Position numbers and translations under genes: made by a program. From an uncultured Flammeovirgaceae bacterium (GTDB lineage: Bacteria; Bacteroidota; Bacteroidia; Cytophagales; Cyclobacteriaceae), in contig CAKZYA010000006.1 of NCBI GenBank assembly GCA_937883755.1, positions 62,001-126,000 on the forward strand: 64,000 nt of DNA. The letters are read 5' to 3'. The notes under the pieces are model-generated. The model had not been told where the DNA came from. It worked only from the letters and a program-made list of their open reading frames with translations, and made no database searches. Within the stretch, counting starts at the first letter, position 1, and each line of letters opens with the position of its first letter. This document shows positions 49,293 to 59,093 of this stretch, in pieces.

Positions 49293-50204
49293 ATGAACAG
49301 CATGAAGCTATATTATTTACTAGGTGTAATTGCCGTTTTTCTAACGAGCTGCAACAATGGCGAGAAGTCTGACGCCTACGGTAACTTCGAGGCGACCAGC
49401 ATTACGGTAAGTGCCAAAGGTAGTGGTGAACTGATTACATTCAACGTAGAAGAAGGCCAACAACTAAAGGCGAATCAGCCGATAGGACTGATTGATACCA
49501 CTCAACTTCATTTAGAAAAACTAAGATTACAAGCCCAAATTGAAGCCCTCGATCTTAAACTACAGGAAGCCGATCCCGAAGTGGCCGTGCTGGTAAAAGA
49601 TAGAAGCAACCTCACTCGAGAGCGTGACCGTACCGAACGGCTACTGAAGGAGAAAGCCGCTACCCAGCAGCAGTTAGATGATTTTAACGGAAAGATTGAC
49701 GTCATCAACCAGCGAATTGAAGCCACCCGGCGTACGATCAACATTGCTAACCGAGGAATTCTGGCCGAACGAAAACCGCTGGAAGCTCAAATTGCCTTAG
49801 TAGAAAAACAATTACGCGATTATCGCATCATAAATCCGATCTCGGGTACGGTGCTCACTAAGTTTGCCGAACCCAGCGAACTGGTTAACCAAGGCTCACC
49901 GCTGTATAAAGTTGCCAATCTGGACGAGATGAAGCTCAAAGCCTACACCAGCGCTACCCTGCTGCAAAACGTCAAGCTCAATGATAAAGTAACGGTACTG
50001 ATTGATAAAGGAGAAGAGGATTATGAGGAACTCAGTGGGACTATCTCCTGGATTGCCAGCGATGCGGAGTTCACTCCCAAAACCATAGAAACTAAAGAGG
50101 AGCGGGTCAACCTGGTGTACGCCATTGAAGTGAAAGTCAGGAACGACGGCACACTGAAAATAGGCATGCCCGGTGAAGTGGTGTTTAACTCAACCGACGG
50201 ATAA
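49293..50204 (+). CDS. HlyD family periplasmic adaptor (YbhG/YhiI-like), lipoprotein
   Basis: FLTSCNNGEKSDAYGNFEATSITVSAKGSGELITFNVEEGQQLKANQPIGLIDT; DYRIINPISGTVLTKFAEPSELVNQGSPLYKVANLDEMKLKAYTS. Confidence 0.93.
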   Translation: MNSMKLYYLLGVIAVFLTSCNNGEKSDAYGNFEATSITVSAKGSGELITFNVEEGQQLKANQPIGLIDTTQLHLEKLRLQAQIEALDLKLQEADPEVAVLVKDRSNLTRERDRTERLLKEKAATQQQLDDFNGKIDVINQRIEATRRTINIANRGILAERKPLEAQIALVEKQLRDYRIINPISGTVLTKFAEPSELVNQGSPLYKVANLDEMKLKAYTSATLLQNVKLNDKVTVLIDKGEEDYEELSGTISWIASDAEFTPKTIETKEERVNLVYAIEVKVRNDGTLKIGMPGEVVFNSTDG

Positions 50205-51128
50205 ATGTCAGCCATTGTAGTAGACAATATCAGTAAGAGCTACGGCGATGTCCGGGCGCTAAAGTCTATCAACTTTGCCGTAGAAGACGGCGAACTCTTT
50301 GGGCTGATTGGCCCGGATGGAGCCGGTAAATCTACCCTCTTTCGGATTCTTACTACCCTATTGTTGGCCGACGAGGGCAATGGCCAGGTAGTAGGCCACG
50401 ATGTGGTGAAGGAATACAAAGCAGTCCGTCAGAAAGTAGGCTATATGCCGGGGCGATTTTCTCTCTACCAGGATTTAAGCGTAGAAGAAAACCTAACCTT
50501 CTTTGCCACCATCTTTGGTACCACTATTGAGGAGAACTACGATCTGGTCAAAGATATTTACGTTCAAATTGAGCCGTTTAAAGATCGCTTGGCGGGCAAT
50601 CTCTCGGGCGGGATGAAGCAGAAACTAGCACTCTGTTGTGCCTTGATCCATAAGCCGGAAGTGCTCTTTCTGGACGAGCCAACAACCGGAGTAGACGCGG
50701 TTAGTCGAAAAGAATTCTGGGACATGCTCAAAAGCCTTAAGGAAAAGAATGTCGCGATTTTGGTGAGTACGCCCTACATGGACGAAGCCAGTCTGTGCGA
50801 TCGCATCGCCTTGATACAAAACGGGGAAATCCTGAGTATTGATCAGCCCCAGCGCATGGTAGAAAAGTTCGATAAGCCGCTGTACGCGATCAAGGCCGAA
50901 AATACCTACCAAGCGCTCAAAGACCTGAGAACCCAACCGTTTACCGAAAGTGCGCTACCCTTCGGAGAATATATCCACCTCATCACTACCGACTTCCACG
51001 AAGCCCCCGAGATCAAGGCGCTGCTGGAACAAGAAGGAATTAAGGTGGAAGAAGTTAAGCCGATGAAAGCTACCGTAGAAGACATCTTCTTGGATCTATC
51101 AGAAGCGGAGGAAACGATTACCACTTAA
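50205..51128 (+). CDS. ABC transporter ATP-binding protein (resembles N-terminal half of YbhF/YhiH)
   Basis: Walker A GPDGAGKST, signature LSGGMKQKL, Walker B VLFLDEPTTGVD. Confidence 0.95.
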   Translation: MSAIVVDNISKSYGDVRALKSINFAVEDGELFGLIGPDGAGKSTLFRILTTLLLADEGNGQVVGHDVVKEYKAVRQKVGYMPGRFSLYQDLSVEENLTFFATIFGTTIEENYDLVKDIYVQIEPFKDRLAGNLSGGMKQKLALCCALIHKPEVLFLDEPTTGVDAVSRKEFWDMLKSLKEKNVAILVSTPYMDEASLCDRIALIQNGEILSIDQPQRMVEKFDKPLYAIKAENTYQALKDLRTQPFTESALPFGEYIHLITTDFHEAPEIKALLEQEGIKVEEVKPMKATVEDIFLDLSEAEETITT

Positions 51129-51137
51129 TGTAGCCAA

Positions 51138-51863
51138 ATGACTAAGCCAAATGTGATCGAAGTACAGGAACTGACGAAAAAGTTTGGTGATTTCACCGCG
51201 GTGGATGCGATTACCTTTGAGGTGGAACGCGGAGAGATATTCGGGTTTCTGGGAGCCAACGGAGCTGGAAAAACTACGGCGATGCGAATGCTCACTGGCC
51301 TGAGCAAACCTACAGCAGGTAAAGGCTCAGTCGCCGGGCTAGACGTAGTACGGCAGTCGGAGAAGATCAAGGAGCGCATCGGCTATATGTCGCAAAAATT
51401 CAGCCTCTATAACGACCTGACCGTCAAGGAAAACATCCGATTCTACGGTGGAGTATACGGGCTTTCACGCCAGCAGATTCGGGAGAAAACAGCAACGATT
51501 CTTAACGATCTCCAGCTTACCGAAGTAGCTAACAAGCAAGTAAAATCTCTACCGTTAGGTTGGAAACAGCGCTTGGCTTTTGCCATATCCATGGTGCACG
51601 ATCCGGACATTGTGTTTCTGGATGAGCCTACCGGAGGGGTAGACCCGCACGTGAGAAGGCAGTTCTGGGAAGCTATTTACAGTGCAGCCGAAAAAGGCCG
51701 CACCATCTTCGTTACCACTCACTATATGGACGAAGCAGAATACTGCGACCGAGTGTCTATTATGGTTGCCGGAAAAATAGAGGCGCTCGATACCCCTAGC
51801 CAATTGAAGCAACAGTTTGAAGTGCAGACCATGGACGAGGTATTTCTCAAACTAGCTCGATAA
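51138..51863 (+). CDS. ABC transporter ATP-binding protein (resembles C-terminal half of YbhF/YhiH)
   Basis: Walker A GANGAGKTT, divergent signature LPLGWKQRL, Walker B IVFLDEPTGGVD. Confidence 0.95.
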   Translation: MTKPNVIEVQELTKKFGDFTAVDAITFEVERGEIFGFLGANGAGKTTAMRMLTGLSKPTAGKGSVAGLDVVRQSEKIKERIGYMSQKFSLYNDLTVKENIRFYGGVYGLSRQQIREKTATILNDLQLTEVANKQVKSLPLGWKQRLAFAISMVHDPDIVFLDEPTGGVDPHVRRQFWEAIYSAAEKGRTIFVTTHYMDEAEYCDRVSIMVAGKIEALDTPSQLKQQFEVQTMDEVFLKLAR

Positions 51864-51888
51864 ACAAGTAAACCATAAATAAAAAGCT

Positions 51889-52314
51889 ATGAAACAGATC
51901 GTATTGATAGTCATTACCGCGATAGCGTTCATGAACTTCACCCCCGCCAATATAGGTAAAGTGACGGTAGAGCTTACTGGAATTGAGAAAACGGAGGGGC
52001 AGGTTGTATTTATGCTCTTTGATCAGGAAGATGGCTTTCCCAACCAGCCCGACAAAGCCTTGAAAAAGGGTATTGTCCAAAAATACAGCGATAAAGCTAC
52101 TTATTCTTTCGAGGGCATTCCTTACGGCACCTACGCCATTGCTGTTTTTCACGATGAGAATAGTGACGGAGAGATTGAAAGAAATTTTGTGGGAATGCCC
52201 AAAGAATCAGTCGGAGCTACTAATATGTTCAAGATGGGTAGACCCAATTTCAATAAATGCTCCTTCGAGCTGAAGGAAGATGAGAAGAAACTCAATATGG
52301 TATTTATCATTTAG
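51889..52314 (+). CDS. DUF2141 domain-containing secreted protein
   Basis: VTVELTGIEKTEGQVVFMLFDQEDGFP; YSFEGIPYGTYAIAVFHDENSDGEIERNFVGMPKESVGATN. Confidence 0.88.
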   Translation: MKQIVLIVITAIAFMNFTPANIGKVTVELTGIEKTEGQVVFMLFDQEDGFPNQPDKALKKGIVQKYSDKATYSFEGIPYGTYAIAVFHDENSDGEIERNFVGMPKESVGATNMFKMGRPNFNKCSFELKEDEKKLNMVFII

Positions 52315-52317
52315 AGG

Positions 52318-53427
52318 ATGGGAAAAGTATTCTGGGCATTTGTACGGAAAGAGTTCTATCACATCATCCGGGATAAGCGCACGCTGCTCATCCTTTTCGG
52401 GATGCCGTTAGCCCAGATTCTCATTTTTGGCTATGCGGTCACCAACGAATTCAATGATGCTGAGATCGATGTGCTAGATTACGCTCGTGACGAAGCTAGC
52501 CAGCAGTTAATCCAGCATCTGCAAAGCTCCGGTAACTTCGTGGTCAATAATGTACTGACTTCCGAAAAGGAGATAGAAGCAGGAATGAGAGCGGGCAACG
52601 CAAAAGTAGTAGTAGCCATTCCGGACGATTTTTCCGAAATGCTCTACGCTGGTCAGCCCCAGAAAGTGCAGGTTATCGCTGATGGTTCCGATCCTAATAA
52701 TGCCACCACCCTGGTGCAGTACGTCACCCAGATGGTCAACAGCTTTGAAATGGAGCGGCGGGAGATTTCCCCCAACCCCTACCAGATAGGTATCGAAACC
52801 CGCATGATGTACAATCCACAACTGGTGGGCGCATATAATTTCGTACCGGGTACTATCGCTCTAATCTTGCTGATCATCTGTGCGATGCTCACCTCCCTTA
52901 CTATCGCGCGAGAAAAAGAACTGGGTACGATGGAGATACTGTTGGTTTCCCCTTTGCCCCCTCTACTGATTATTGCCGGTAAAGTAACACCCTACGCCTT
53001 TCTGTCCTTCATCAATGCGGTACTAGTGTTGCTAATTGGCTACTTCGTTTTCGATGTTCCAGTAGTAGGTAGTGTTGGGCTTTTGCTGCTGATGTGCTTT
53101 CTGTATGTAGTAACAGCCCTGTCGTTAGGTATTTTGATCTCGACTGCATCGGCCACTCAGCAGGATGCGATGATGCGGTCGTTGATGGGACTGATGATGC
53201 CCTCGATGATTCTGTCCGGTTTCATTTTCCCGCTAGCCAGTATGCCACTGATACTTCAGTACCTAGGGAAAATTGTACCGGCCACTTACTTTATTGAGAT
53301 TCTGAAGGGAGTGATGCTGCGCGGAGTGGGCCTGAACTTTATTCTATTTGAGGTAGGCATACTGTTACTAATGACTGTGGTGCTACTGCTACTGACGTGG
53401 CGAAATTTTAAAATACGGTTAGAGTGA
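52318..53427 (+). CDS. ABC transporter permease (ABC-2 type)
   Basis: FVRKEFYHIIRDKRTLLILFGMPLAQILIFGYAV; TIAREKELGTMEILLVSPL; SGFIFPLASMPLILQYLGKIVPATYFIEILKGVMLRG. Confidence 0.95.
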   Translation: MGKVFWAFVRKEFYHIIRDKRTLLILFGMPLAQILIFGYAVTNEFNDAEIDVLDYARDEASQQLIQHLQSSGNFVVNNVLTSEKEIEAGMRAGNAKVVVAIPDDFSEMLYAGQPQKVQVIADGSDPNNATTLVQYVTQMVNSFEMERREISPNPYQIGIETRMMYNPQLVGAYNFVPGTIALILLIICAMLTSLTIAREKELGTMEILLVSPLPPLLIIAGKVTPYAFLSFINAVLVLLIGYFVFDVPVVGSVGLLLLMCFLYVVTALSLGILISTASATQQDAMMRSLMGLMMPSMILSGFIFPLASMPLILQYLGKIVPATYFIEILKGVMLRGVGLNFILFEVGILLLMTVVLLLLTWRNFKIRLE

Positions 53428-53439
53428 TTAAGGATTTCA

Positions 53440-53480
53440 GAACGTCATTGCGCGCGAGATACGAGCAAAGCAATCTCCTA
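53440..53480. repeat. REP-like element in the permease-permease gap
   Basis: ACGTCATTGCGCGCGAGATACGAGCAAAGCAATCTCC; similar to bases 1-75 in reverse complement. Confidence 0.45.
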
Positions 53481-53508
53481 CAAATGGATCGATTTTAAAC
53501 AGAATAAT

Positions 53509-54633
53509 ATGAAGATACTAGGCTATCTCATTCAGAAAGAATTTATCCAGATCATCCGGAACAAAGCATTGCTGCCGATGATGACCATTTTGCCGATTGT
53601 GCAGCTTATTGTGCTATCGAACGCAGCTTCCAACGAGGTGAAGGATATTAAAATTGTACTGGTAGATAAAGATCAGTCGGAAATATCGCGGGCACTCACC
53701 AACAAGATTGTAGCGAACGATCGGTTCACGCTAGTTTCCGCTCCGTTCGACAATCAGGAAGCTTTTAATCTGATGCAGAAAAACCAGGCTGATATTGTAT
53801 TGGAAATACCCATTGACTTTGAAAAAGCCTACTACCGGGGCGAGACTCCCAAAGTGCAAATGTTGGTGAACGCTATCAACGGGCAACAGGCAACGGTAGG
53901 CTCGGGCTACCTGAACAGTATTATCGCTTCTCTAAATGCTGAGATCATCCAGCGAGAGCCGATGATGATCAGTACGGTACAAAATCAGATAGCTTCGGTA
54001 GTGGTTTCCTCCAACAGTTGGTATAATCCCGAACTTAAGTATCCGCATTTTATGGCTCCGGGCATTCTGGCCGAACTAACCGCTTTGCTCACCATTGTAC
54101 TTTCGGCTATGAACGTAGTGCGTGAGCGGGAAATAGGAACTATTGAGCAGATCAACGTAACCCCTATCAAGAAATGGCAATTCATTGTCGGCAAGCTGGT
54201 GCCATTTCTCTGCGTGGGATTGATCTTACTAACCGTGGGTCTAATCGCCAGTAAGCTGATTTTCGACATTCCCATGCGTGGTAGTATTGCGCTAATCTTC
54301 GGTTACGCCATCATTAATCTCATCTGTGTTTTAGGACTAGGATTACTCATCTCCAACTTCGCCAACACCCAACAGCAGGCCATCTTCGTTGCTTTCTTTT
54401 TTGTGATGATATTTATTCTGATGTGCGGGCTGTTCACTCCGATAGACAGCATGCCTAAGTGGGCGCAGTACCTTACCATCCCTAATCCCTTAGCTCATTT
54501 CATCTCCGTCAGCCGAAAAGTATTGCTCAAAGGCAGCGGCTTTGTGGATATCCGATGGGAGTTCATTTACACCTTCCTGCTCGCTATTGTCTTCAATACA
54601 TTGGCAGTGTGGAGCTACAAAAAGCAAGAATAA
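53509..54633 (+). CDS. ABC transporter permease (ABC-2 type)
   Basis: LIQKEFIQIIRNKALLPMMTILPIVQLIVLSNAA; VVREREIGTIEQINVTPIKKWQFIVGKLVPF; FTPIDSMPKWAQYLTIPNPLAHFISVSRKVLLKGSG. Confidence 0.95.
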   Translation: MKILGYLIQKEFIQIIRNKALLPMMTILPIVQLIVLSNAASNEVKDIKIVLVDKDQSEISRALTNKIVANDRFTLVSAPFDNQEAFNLMQKNQADIVLEIPIDFEKAYYRGETPKVQMLVNAINGQQATVGSGYLNSIIASLNAEIIQREPMMISTVQNQIASVVVSSNSWYNPELKYPHFMAPGILAELTALLTIVLSAMNVVREREIGTIEQINVTPIKKWQFIVGKLVPFLCVGLILLTVGLIASKLIFDIPMRGSIALIFGYAIINLICVLGLGLLISNFANTQQQAIFVAFFFVMIFILMCGLFTPIDSMPKWAQYLTIPNPLAHFISVSRKVLLKGSGFVDIRWEFIYTFLLAIVFNTLAVWSYKKQE

Positions 54634-54706
54634 GCCATTTAAAAGCTAAATCTTTACCTACTGACAGAATCGCCTAATTAGGTTTTTGCAGTAGATCACT
54701 CTTATA

Positions 54707-55753
54707 TTGAGGTTTTTAGAGGGGATCTATGCTTTGTCGGTCAGCTTACCTTTACCTAGTGCATCCTCTTATATCTTTCCGGAAAAAATCAGAGTAATGA
54801 GGCTGAAAATACATCATATCTTTAGCTGGATTTTGTTGTCTATCCTACTTGTTCGGTGTATTGGCACTGATGTGGTAGATGATGCCAACGACATTTTTCC
54901 GATAATTATTCAATCTCCCGCGCAGAATTCACTACTGGTGGGTGAAGCACTAACGCTGACTGCCGAACGTCAGACTATCGGTGGCGAAACCATCCCGACT
55001 GAATCGTTTACCTGGACTAGCTCCAATCCGGATGTAGCTTCGGTAAGTCCGCAGGGTGCTGTAGAGGCAATTGCTGCTGGGCAAACCCGCATTACTGCCG
55101 CAGTAGGAAACTCCATGAGCGAACCTTGGCTACTCACTGTAGTAGCTAACCAAGAGGAGGTAGCTCAAATATCGGTGACTGCTGAACAAACGAGTCTGGA
55201 AATAGGAGAAACATTGCAACTAACGGCAATGGCCAGAAACGTGTCAGGTGAGCTTATGTCTGATCAGATGTTTAGCTGGCAAAGCTCCGACGAAAGTGTG
55301 GTGACCGTCAATGATGCTGGACTGTTAACGGCTATCGGGAACGGATCGGCGGAAATAGTAGCTCGGATAGATGATATAGAAAGTGCCCCCTTCTCAGTAA
55401 TTGTTGGGGCAACGGCTCGCACCGGTACTTTTCAAGGGGTTGGTAGTTACGATGCCAAAGGAATGGGTACTCTCAGTCTGAACGAAGCCGGTGAGCTTAT
55501 TCTCACGACCAGTGATGATTTTGAAACCGAATTTGCGGCGGGTACTTTCTTATACTTGGCAAACAACACTTCAGGCTCTACCGTCGCGGCTGAAGGAGTA
55601 GAGATTGCTGATATATCGGATAACCTAAGTGGAGCCCAGACCTTCAATATCAGTGAGATCAACGAAAATATTGAGCTGGATACTTACCGCTACATTATCA
55701 TTCTTTGTAAACCCTTCCGAATCACTTTTGGCCTGGCCGATTTAGACGCATAG
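54707..55753 (+). CDS. bacterial Ig-like (BIG2) domain protein (probable start at MRLKIHH, 54797)
   Basis: Two repeats: FTWTSSNPDVASVSPQGAVEAIAAGQTRITAAV and FSWQSSDESVVTVNDAGLLTAIGNGSAEIVARI. Confidence 0.82.
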   Translation: MRFLEGIYALSVSLPLPSASSYIFPEKIRVMRLKIHHIFSWILLSILLVRCIGTDVVDDANDIFPIIIQSPAQNSLLVGEALTLTAERQTIGGETIPTESFTWTSSNPDVASVSPQGAVEAIAAGQTRITAAVGNSMSEPWLLTVVANQEEVAQISVTAEQTSLEIGETLQLTAMARNVSGELMSDQMFSWQSSDESVVTVNDAGLLTAIGNGSAEIVARIDDIESAPFSVIVGATARTGTFQGVGSYDAKGMGTLSLNEAGELILTTSDDFETEFAAGTFLYLANNTSGSTVAAEGVEIADISDNLSGAQTFNISEINENIELDTYRYIIILCKPFRITFGLADLDA

Positions 55754-55758
55754 TAATT

Positions 55759-56604
55759 ATGAAATCTATTCGCATACTCTTATTTATTAGCATATTGACC
55801 CTTCCATCGGTGGTTTTGGCCGGAGGAGGTTGGACGCAGCCTCTAAAATCGGGATACTTCAAGCTGGGACAGAATTTTATCATTGCCAACCAATTTTATC
55901 AACCTGACGGCGAAATTGTAGATATTACTACTGTTAGCCTCTATACCACCAGCGCCTATTTAGAATACGGATTCACTGATCGGCTTACCGGCACGCTTTA
56001 CGTTCCCTTTTTCGTGCGTAGCACGCTAAATGAAGTAGAATATACTTCGGGGCGTCCGTCTGATCCTGGTGACGTTGTGAATAGCATCGGGGATACGGAC
56101 ATTGGCCTTAAATACGGATTATTGCAAAACGGTCCGGTGGTGCTAGCCGTAGGTCTCACCCTAGGTTTGCCTTTGGGCGAAACTGAAGGTGGGGAAACTG
56201 GGCTATTGCAAACTGGCGACGGAGAATTTAATCAACTTCTTACAGTAGAGGCAAGTCGCGCCCTCGGCAATTTCTACGCTACGGCTTTAGTCGGATTTAA
56301 CAATCGTACCGAGGATTTCTCCGATGAATTTCGGTACGGACTTGAGATCGGTCGCTCTTGGAACAACCGCTGGATTACTCAACTTCGGTTTTATGGAGTA
56401 GAATCGTTTATGAACGGAAACACTGAAGGTGGAGGAGGCAACAGTATCTTCGCTAATAATCTGGAGTTTCTAGCCATCACTCCTGAGGTAGCTTACAACA
56501 TTCGTGATAATTTCGGAGTTACGGTTAATGCTGGGTTTGCTGCCTTCGGAAGGCGAATACTGGCCAACCCTAACTACGGAGTAGGTTTGTTCTACACATT
56601 CTAA
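55759..56604 (+). CDS. outer membrane beta-barrel (transporter/OmpW-like) protein
   Basis: Signal peptide; YLEYGFTDRLTGTLYVPFF; alternating strands; ends in aromatic GVGLFYTF. Confidence 0.7.
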   Translation: MKSIRILLFISILTLPSVVLAGGGWTQPLKSGYFKLGQNFIIANQFYQPDGEIVDITTVSLYTTSAYLEYGFTDRLTGTLYVPFFVRSTLNEVEYTSGRPSDPGDVVNSIGDTDIGLKYGLLQNGPVVLAVGLTLGLPLGETEGGETGLLQTGDGEFNQLLTVEASRALGNFYATALVGFNNRTEDFSDEFRYGLEIGRSWNNRWITQLRFYGVESFMNGNTEGGGGNSIFANNLEFLAITPEVAYNIRDNFGVTVNAGFAAFGRRILANPNYGVGLFYTF

Positions 56605-56612
56605 TCATTCTC

Positions 56613-57458
56613 ATGAAGTACTTCTCACTTTTTTTAATTTTTGCCCTATTCACTCAAACCGTTTGGGCTCAAGATGACATTACTATTTGTGGCTTAGCAG
56701 ATGCTGAAAATACCGAGTTATTTGCTTCTCTGGCCGATGATCCGGTTTTTAGAGCTAAGCACGACTTGGTTTCTTACACCCACGAGAACGCTAAGGGCGA
56801 AGAAATAACTTTTGATACTTCCGACGGACAGCAGGGGAGTGCCTATTACTTGGCAGCCAAAGGAAACTCTAATCAGTACCTACTGGTGATTCACGAGTGG
56901 TGGGGACTAAATGATCATATTAAACGAGAGGCTGAAAGGTTGCATAAGGATCTGGATAACGTACACGTGATGGCGTTGGATATTTACGATGGCAAAGTAG
57001 CTACCAGTCGCGAGTTGGCCCAACAGTACATGCAGTCCGTCACTACCGACCGGGCGAAAGCCATCATTGACGGAGCCATTCAGCACGCTGGGGATAATGC
57101 CGAAATTGCTACCATCGGCTGGTGCTTCGGTGGAGGCTGGTCATTAAGAGCTACTATTTTAGCCGATGAGCAAGCGATTGGCTGCGTAATGTATTACGGT
57201 ATGCCAGTGCAGAACATGGAAGAAATCAAAGAGATAGAAACCGATGTGCTAGGAATCTTTGCCGAATACGACGGCTACATCACTCCGAAAGTAGTAAAGG
57301 AATTTGAGCAGCAAATGAAAGAGGCCGACAAAGATATTGAAGTTCACATGTACGAAGCTGACCACGGCTTTGCCAATCCCAGTGGCTCCCGTTACGATGA
57401 AGATGCAGCTAAAGATGCCTACGATAAAACGTTAGCTTTCTTGAAAGAGCGTTTGTAG
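56613..57458 (+). CDS. secreted dienelactone hydrolase family protein
   Basis: LLVIHEWWGLNDHIKREAERLHKDLDNVHVMALDIYDGKVATSRELA; ATIGWCFGGGWS; HGFANPSGSRYD. Confidence 0.95.
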   Translation: MKYFSLFLIFALFTQTVWAQDDITICGLADAENTELFASLADDPVFRAKHDLVSYTHENAKGEEITFDTSDGQQGSAYYLAAKGNSNQYLLVIHEWWGLNDHIKREAERLHKDLDNVHVMALDIYDGKVATSRELAQQYMQSVTTDRAKAIIDGAIQHAGDNAEIATIGWCFGGGWSLRATILADEQAIGCVMYYGMPVQNMEEIKEIETDVLGIFAEYDGYITPKVVKEFEQQMKEADKDIEVHMYEADHGFANPSGSRYDEDAAKDAYDKTLAFLKERL

Positions 57459-57462
57459 CAAA

Positions 57463-58086
57463 TTAATTAGACACTATTTCTATATTATCAATTTTCCAAT
57501 GGTCATCAATTAGCCTGATGGTGGCTTCACACCTCTTATTCCAGAAATATCTCCCAGAAGAATCTTCATTATAGAATTGACCTGAGATAACCACTACCGT
57601 TGGGTTTACAGCTTCAATATTGATAATTTTTATTCCATCTACTGGTTCCAGTTCTAATGTCCATCGGTAAAAACTGAAGAAGTCACAGCCAATACTTTCG
57701 TAGCCGTCAATATCCTCAAATTGCACGGCCAATTTTTCAAATTCTATGTTACTGATCTGTTCACTGCAATTTTGATAACGTTGTATTTCTTTGCTGATAA
57801 GCGAGTCAGAAAAGTGATGTCTTCTCAAATTGCCAATATACTTTTCCAATGCGATAGTGGACATTCCATTATCGTTAGCAGCGAATCGCGGTTGATATTC
57901 GTCAGTTAATCCCTGCCTAATCGCAGTAAAATACCATTCATAGAAGTCAGTAACATAATCGGCGATTTTGCCTGTATTTACATTTTCTTGACTATACGTG
58001 TGGGTCAGGATATTCGTCAGAGTAATTATGACAATAACCAGTCTTACTTTTTTTCTCGAGATGTTACAAAATCCCCTCATCAGCAA
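57463..58086 (-). CDS. hypothetical secreted protein (NTF2/SnoaL-like size)
   Basis: 207 aa; overlaps the radC ORF by 23 nt so the true start may be internal. Confidence 0.5.
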   Translation of the reverse strand: MLMRGFCNISRKKVRLVIVIITLTNILTHTYSQENVNTGKIADYVTDFYEWYFTAIRQGLTDEYQPRFAANDNGMSTIALEKYIGNLRRHHFSDSLISKEIQRYQNCSEQISNIEFEKLAVQFEDIDGYESIGCDFFSFYRWTLELEPVDGIKIINIEAVNPTVVVISGQFYNEDSSGRYFWNKRCEATIRLIDDHWKIDNIEIVSN

Positions 58087-58765
58087 AGCTCAAGTAACTT
58101 TGATCGGTAAAAATAATATGATCTAGTACGGGTAAATCTAAGTGTTTGCCCGCTTCTTTGAGTTTACGAGTCAGATGAATATCCGCTTCGCTAGGTTTAA
58201 GATTACCCGATGGGTGGTTATGCACTAGTACAATTGAACTGGCAAGTTTTTCCAGTGCTTCCTTAAAAATAGTTTTAGGATCAGCTATCGTACCACTCAC
58301 TCCGCCCTGACTTATGCAGTGGGTATTGATGACCATATTAGCGCGATTAAGCAAAATGATCCAGAACTGTTCTAAAGGCTGATCAAGCAAGTAGGGCTGC
58401 ATAATGCGGTAGGCATCTTCTGAACTTAGAATTTTCTCTCGCTTTATAGGCTCACTACTCTTACGCCTTCGTCCCAATTCCAGTGCACTCACAATGCTAA
58501 TCGCCTTAGCTTCGCCGATTCCCTCAAACTTTTTTAAATCAGCTACCGAGAGTTTCGCTAGTTCGTGTAGGTTGTGATTCACACTGTGTAGAATTATCTT
58601 ACCTACATCTACTGCGCTTTTATCGCGGGTACCCGAGCCAATTAAAATAGCAATCAGTTCAGCGTCCGATAAAGCCCCTCTACCCTTCAGTAATAGTTTT
58701 TCCCGAGGACGATCTTCTTCCGCCCAGCTTAAGATTCCACGTTCTCGCAAATGAGTTTCTTTCAT
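58064..58765 (-). CDS. radC: DNA repair protein RadC (JAB/MPN domain)
   Basis: DRPREKLLLKGRGALSDAELIAILIGSGTRDKSAVDVGK; LVHNHPSGNLKPSEADIHLTRKLKEAGKHLDLPVLDHII. Confidence 0.97.
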   Translation of the reverse strand: MKETHLRERGILSWAEEDRPREKLLLKGRGALSDAELIAILIGSGTRDKSAVDVGKIILHSVNHNLHELAKLSVADLKKFEGIGEAKAISIVSALELGRRRKSSEPIKREKILSSEDAYRIMQPYLLDQPLEQFWIILLNRANMVINTHCISQGGVSGTIADPKTIFKEALEKLASSIVLVHNHPSGNLKPSEADIHLTRKLKEAGKHLDLPVLDHIIFTDQSYLSFADEGIL

Positions 58766-58779
58766 AGTGAGACGAAGAA

Positions 58780-58814
58780 AATAAAAAAGCCTTACGCTTG
58801 CTAAGCATAAGGCT
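58780..58814 (-). terminator. intrinsic terminator of rpsT
   Basis: Minus strand AGCCTTA-TGCTTAGCAAGCG-TAAGGCTTTTTTAT. Confidence 0.85.
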
Positions 58815-58838
58815 CATCTATATAATGTATGTACTTTT

Positions 58839-59093
58839 TTACGACAATTGGTTCACGTGCTTCGCTAGGTGTGATTTCTGATGCGCCGCCTTATTCTTAT
58901 GAATGATATTGTTCTTAGCCAATTTGTCAATCATTCCGGCTACTTTTGGGTATAGCTTTTCGGCTTCAGCCTTATCAGTGGCGTTTTCTAAACGCTTGAT
59001 AAACGTGCGAGTAGTTTTCAACTGGTAGCGGTTACGAAGCCGTCGGGTTTCATTAGAACGAATGCGCTTAAGAGCTGACTGATGATTTGCCAT
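58839..59093 (-). CDS. rpsT: 30S ribosomal protein S20 (ORF track over-extends to 59195)
   Basis: MANHQSALKRIRSNETRRLRNRYQLKTTRTFIKRLENATDKAEAEKLYPKVAGMIDKLAKNNIIHKNKAAHQKSHLAKHV; true Met at 59093. Confidence 0.96.
   Translation of the reverse strand: MANHQSALKRIRSNETRRLRNRYQLKTTRTFIKRLENATDKAEAEKLYPKVAGMIDKLAKNNIIHKNKAAHQKSHLAKHVNQLS

Noticed and set aside
50625-50936. 103-aa minus ORF within the ABC ATPase gene
   Set aside because: Antisense of conserved Walker B region.
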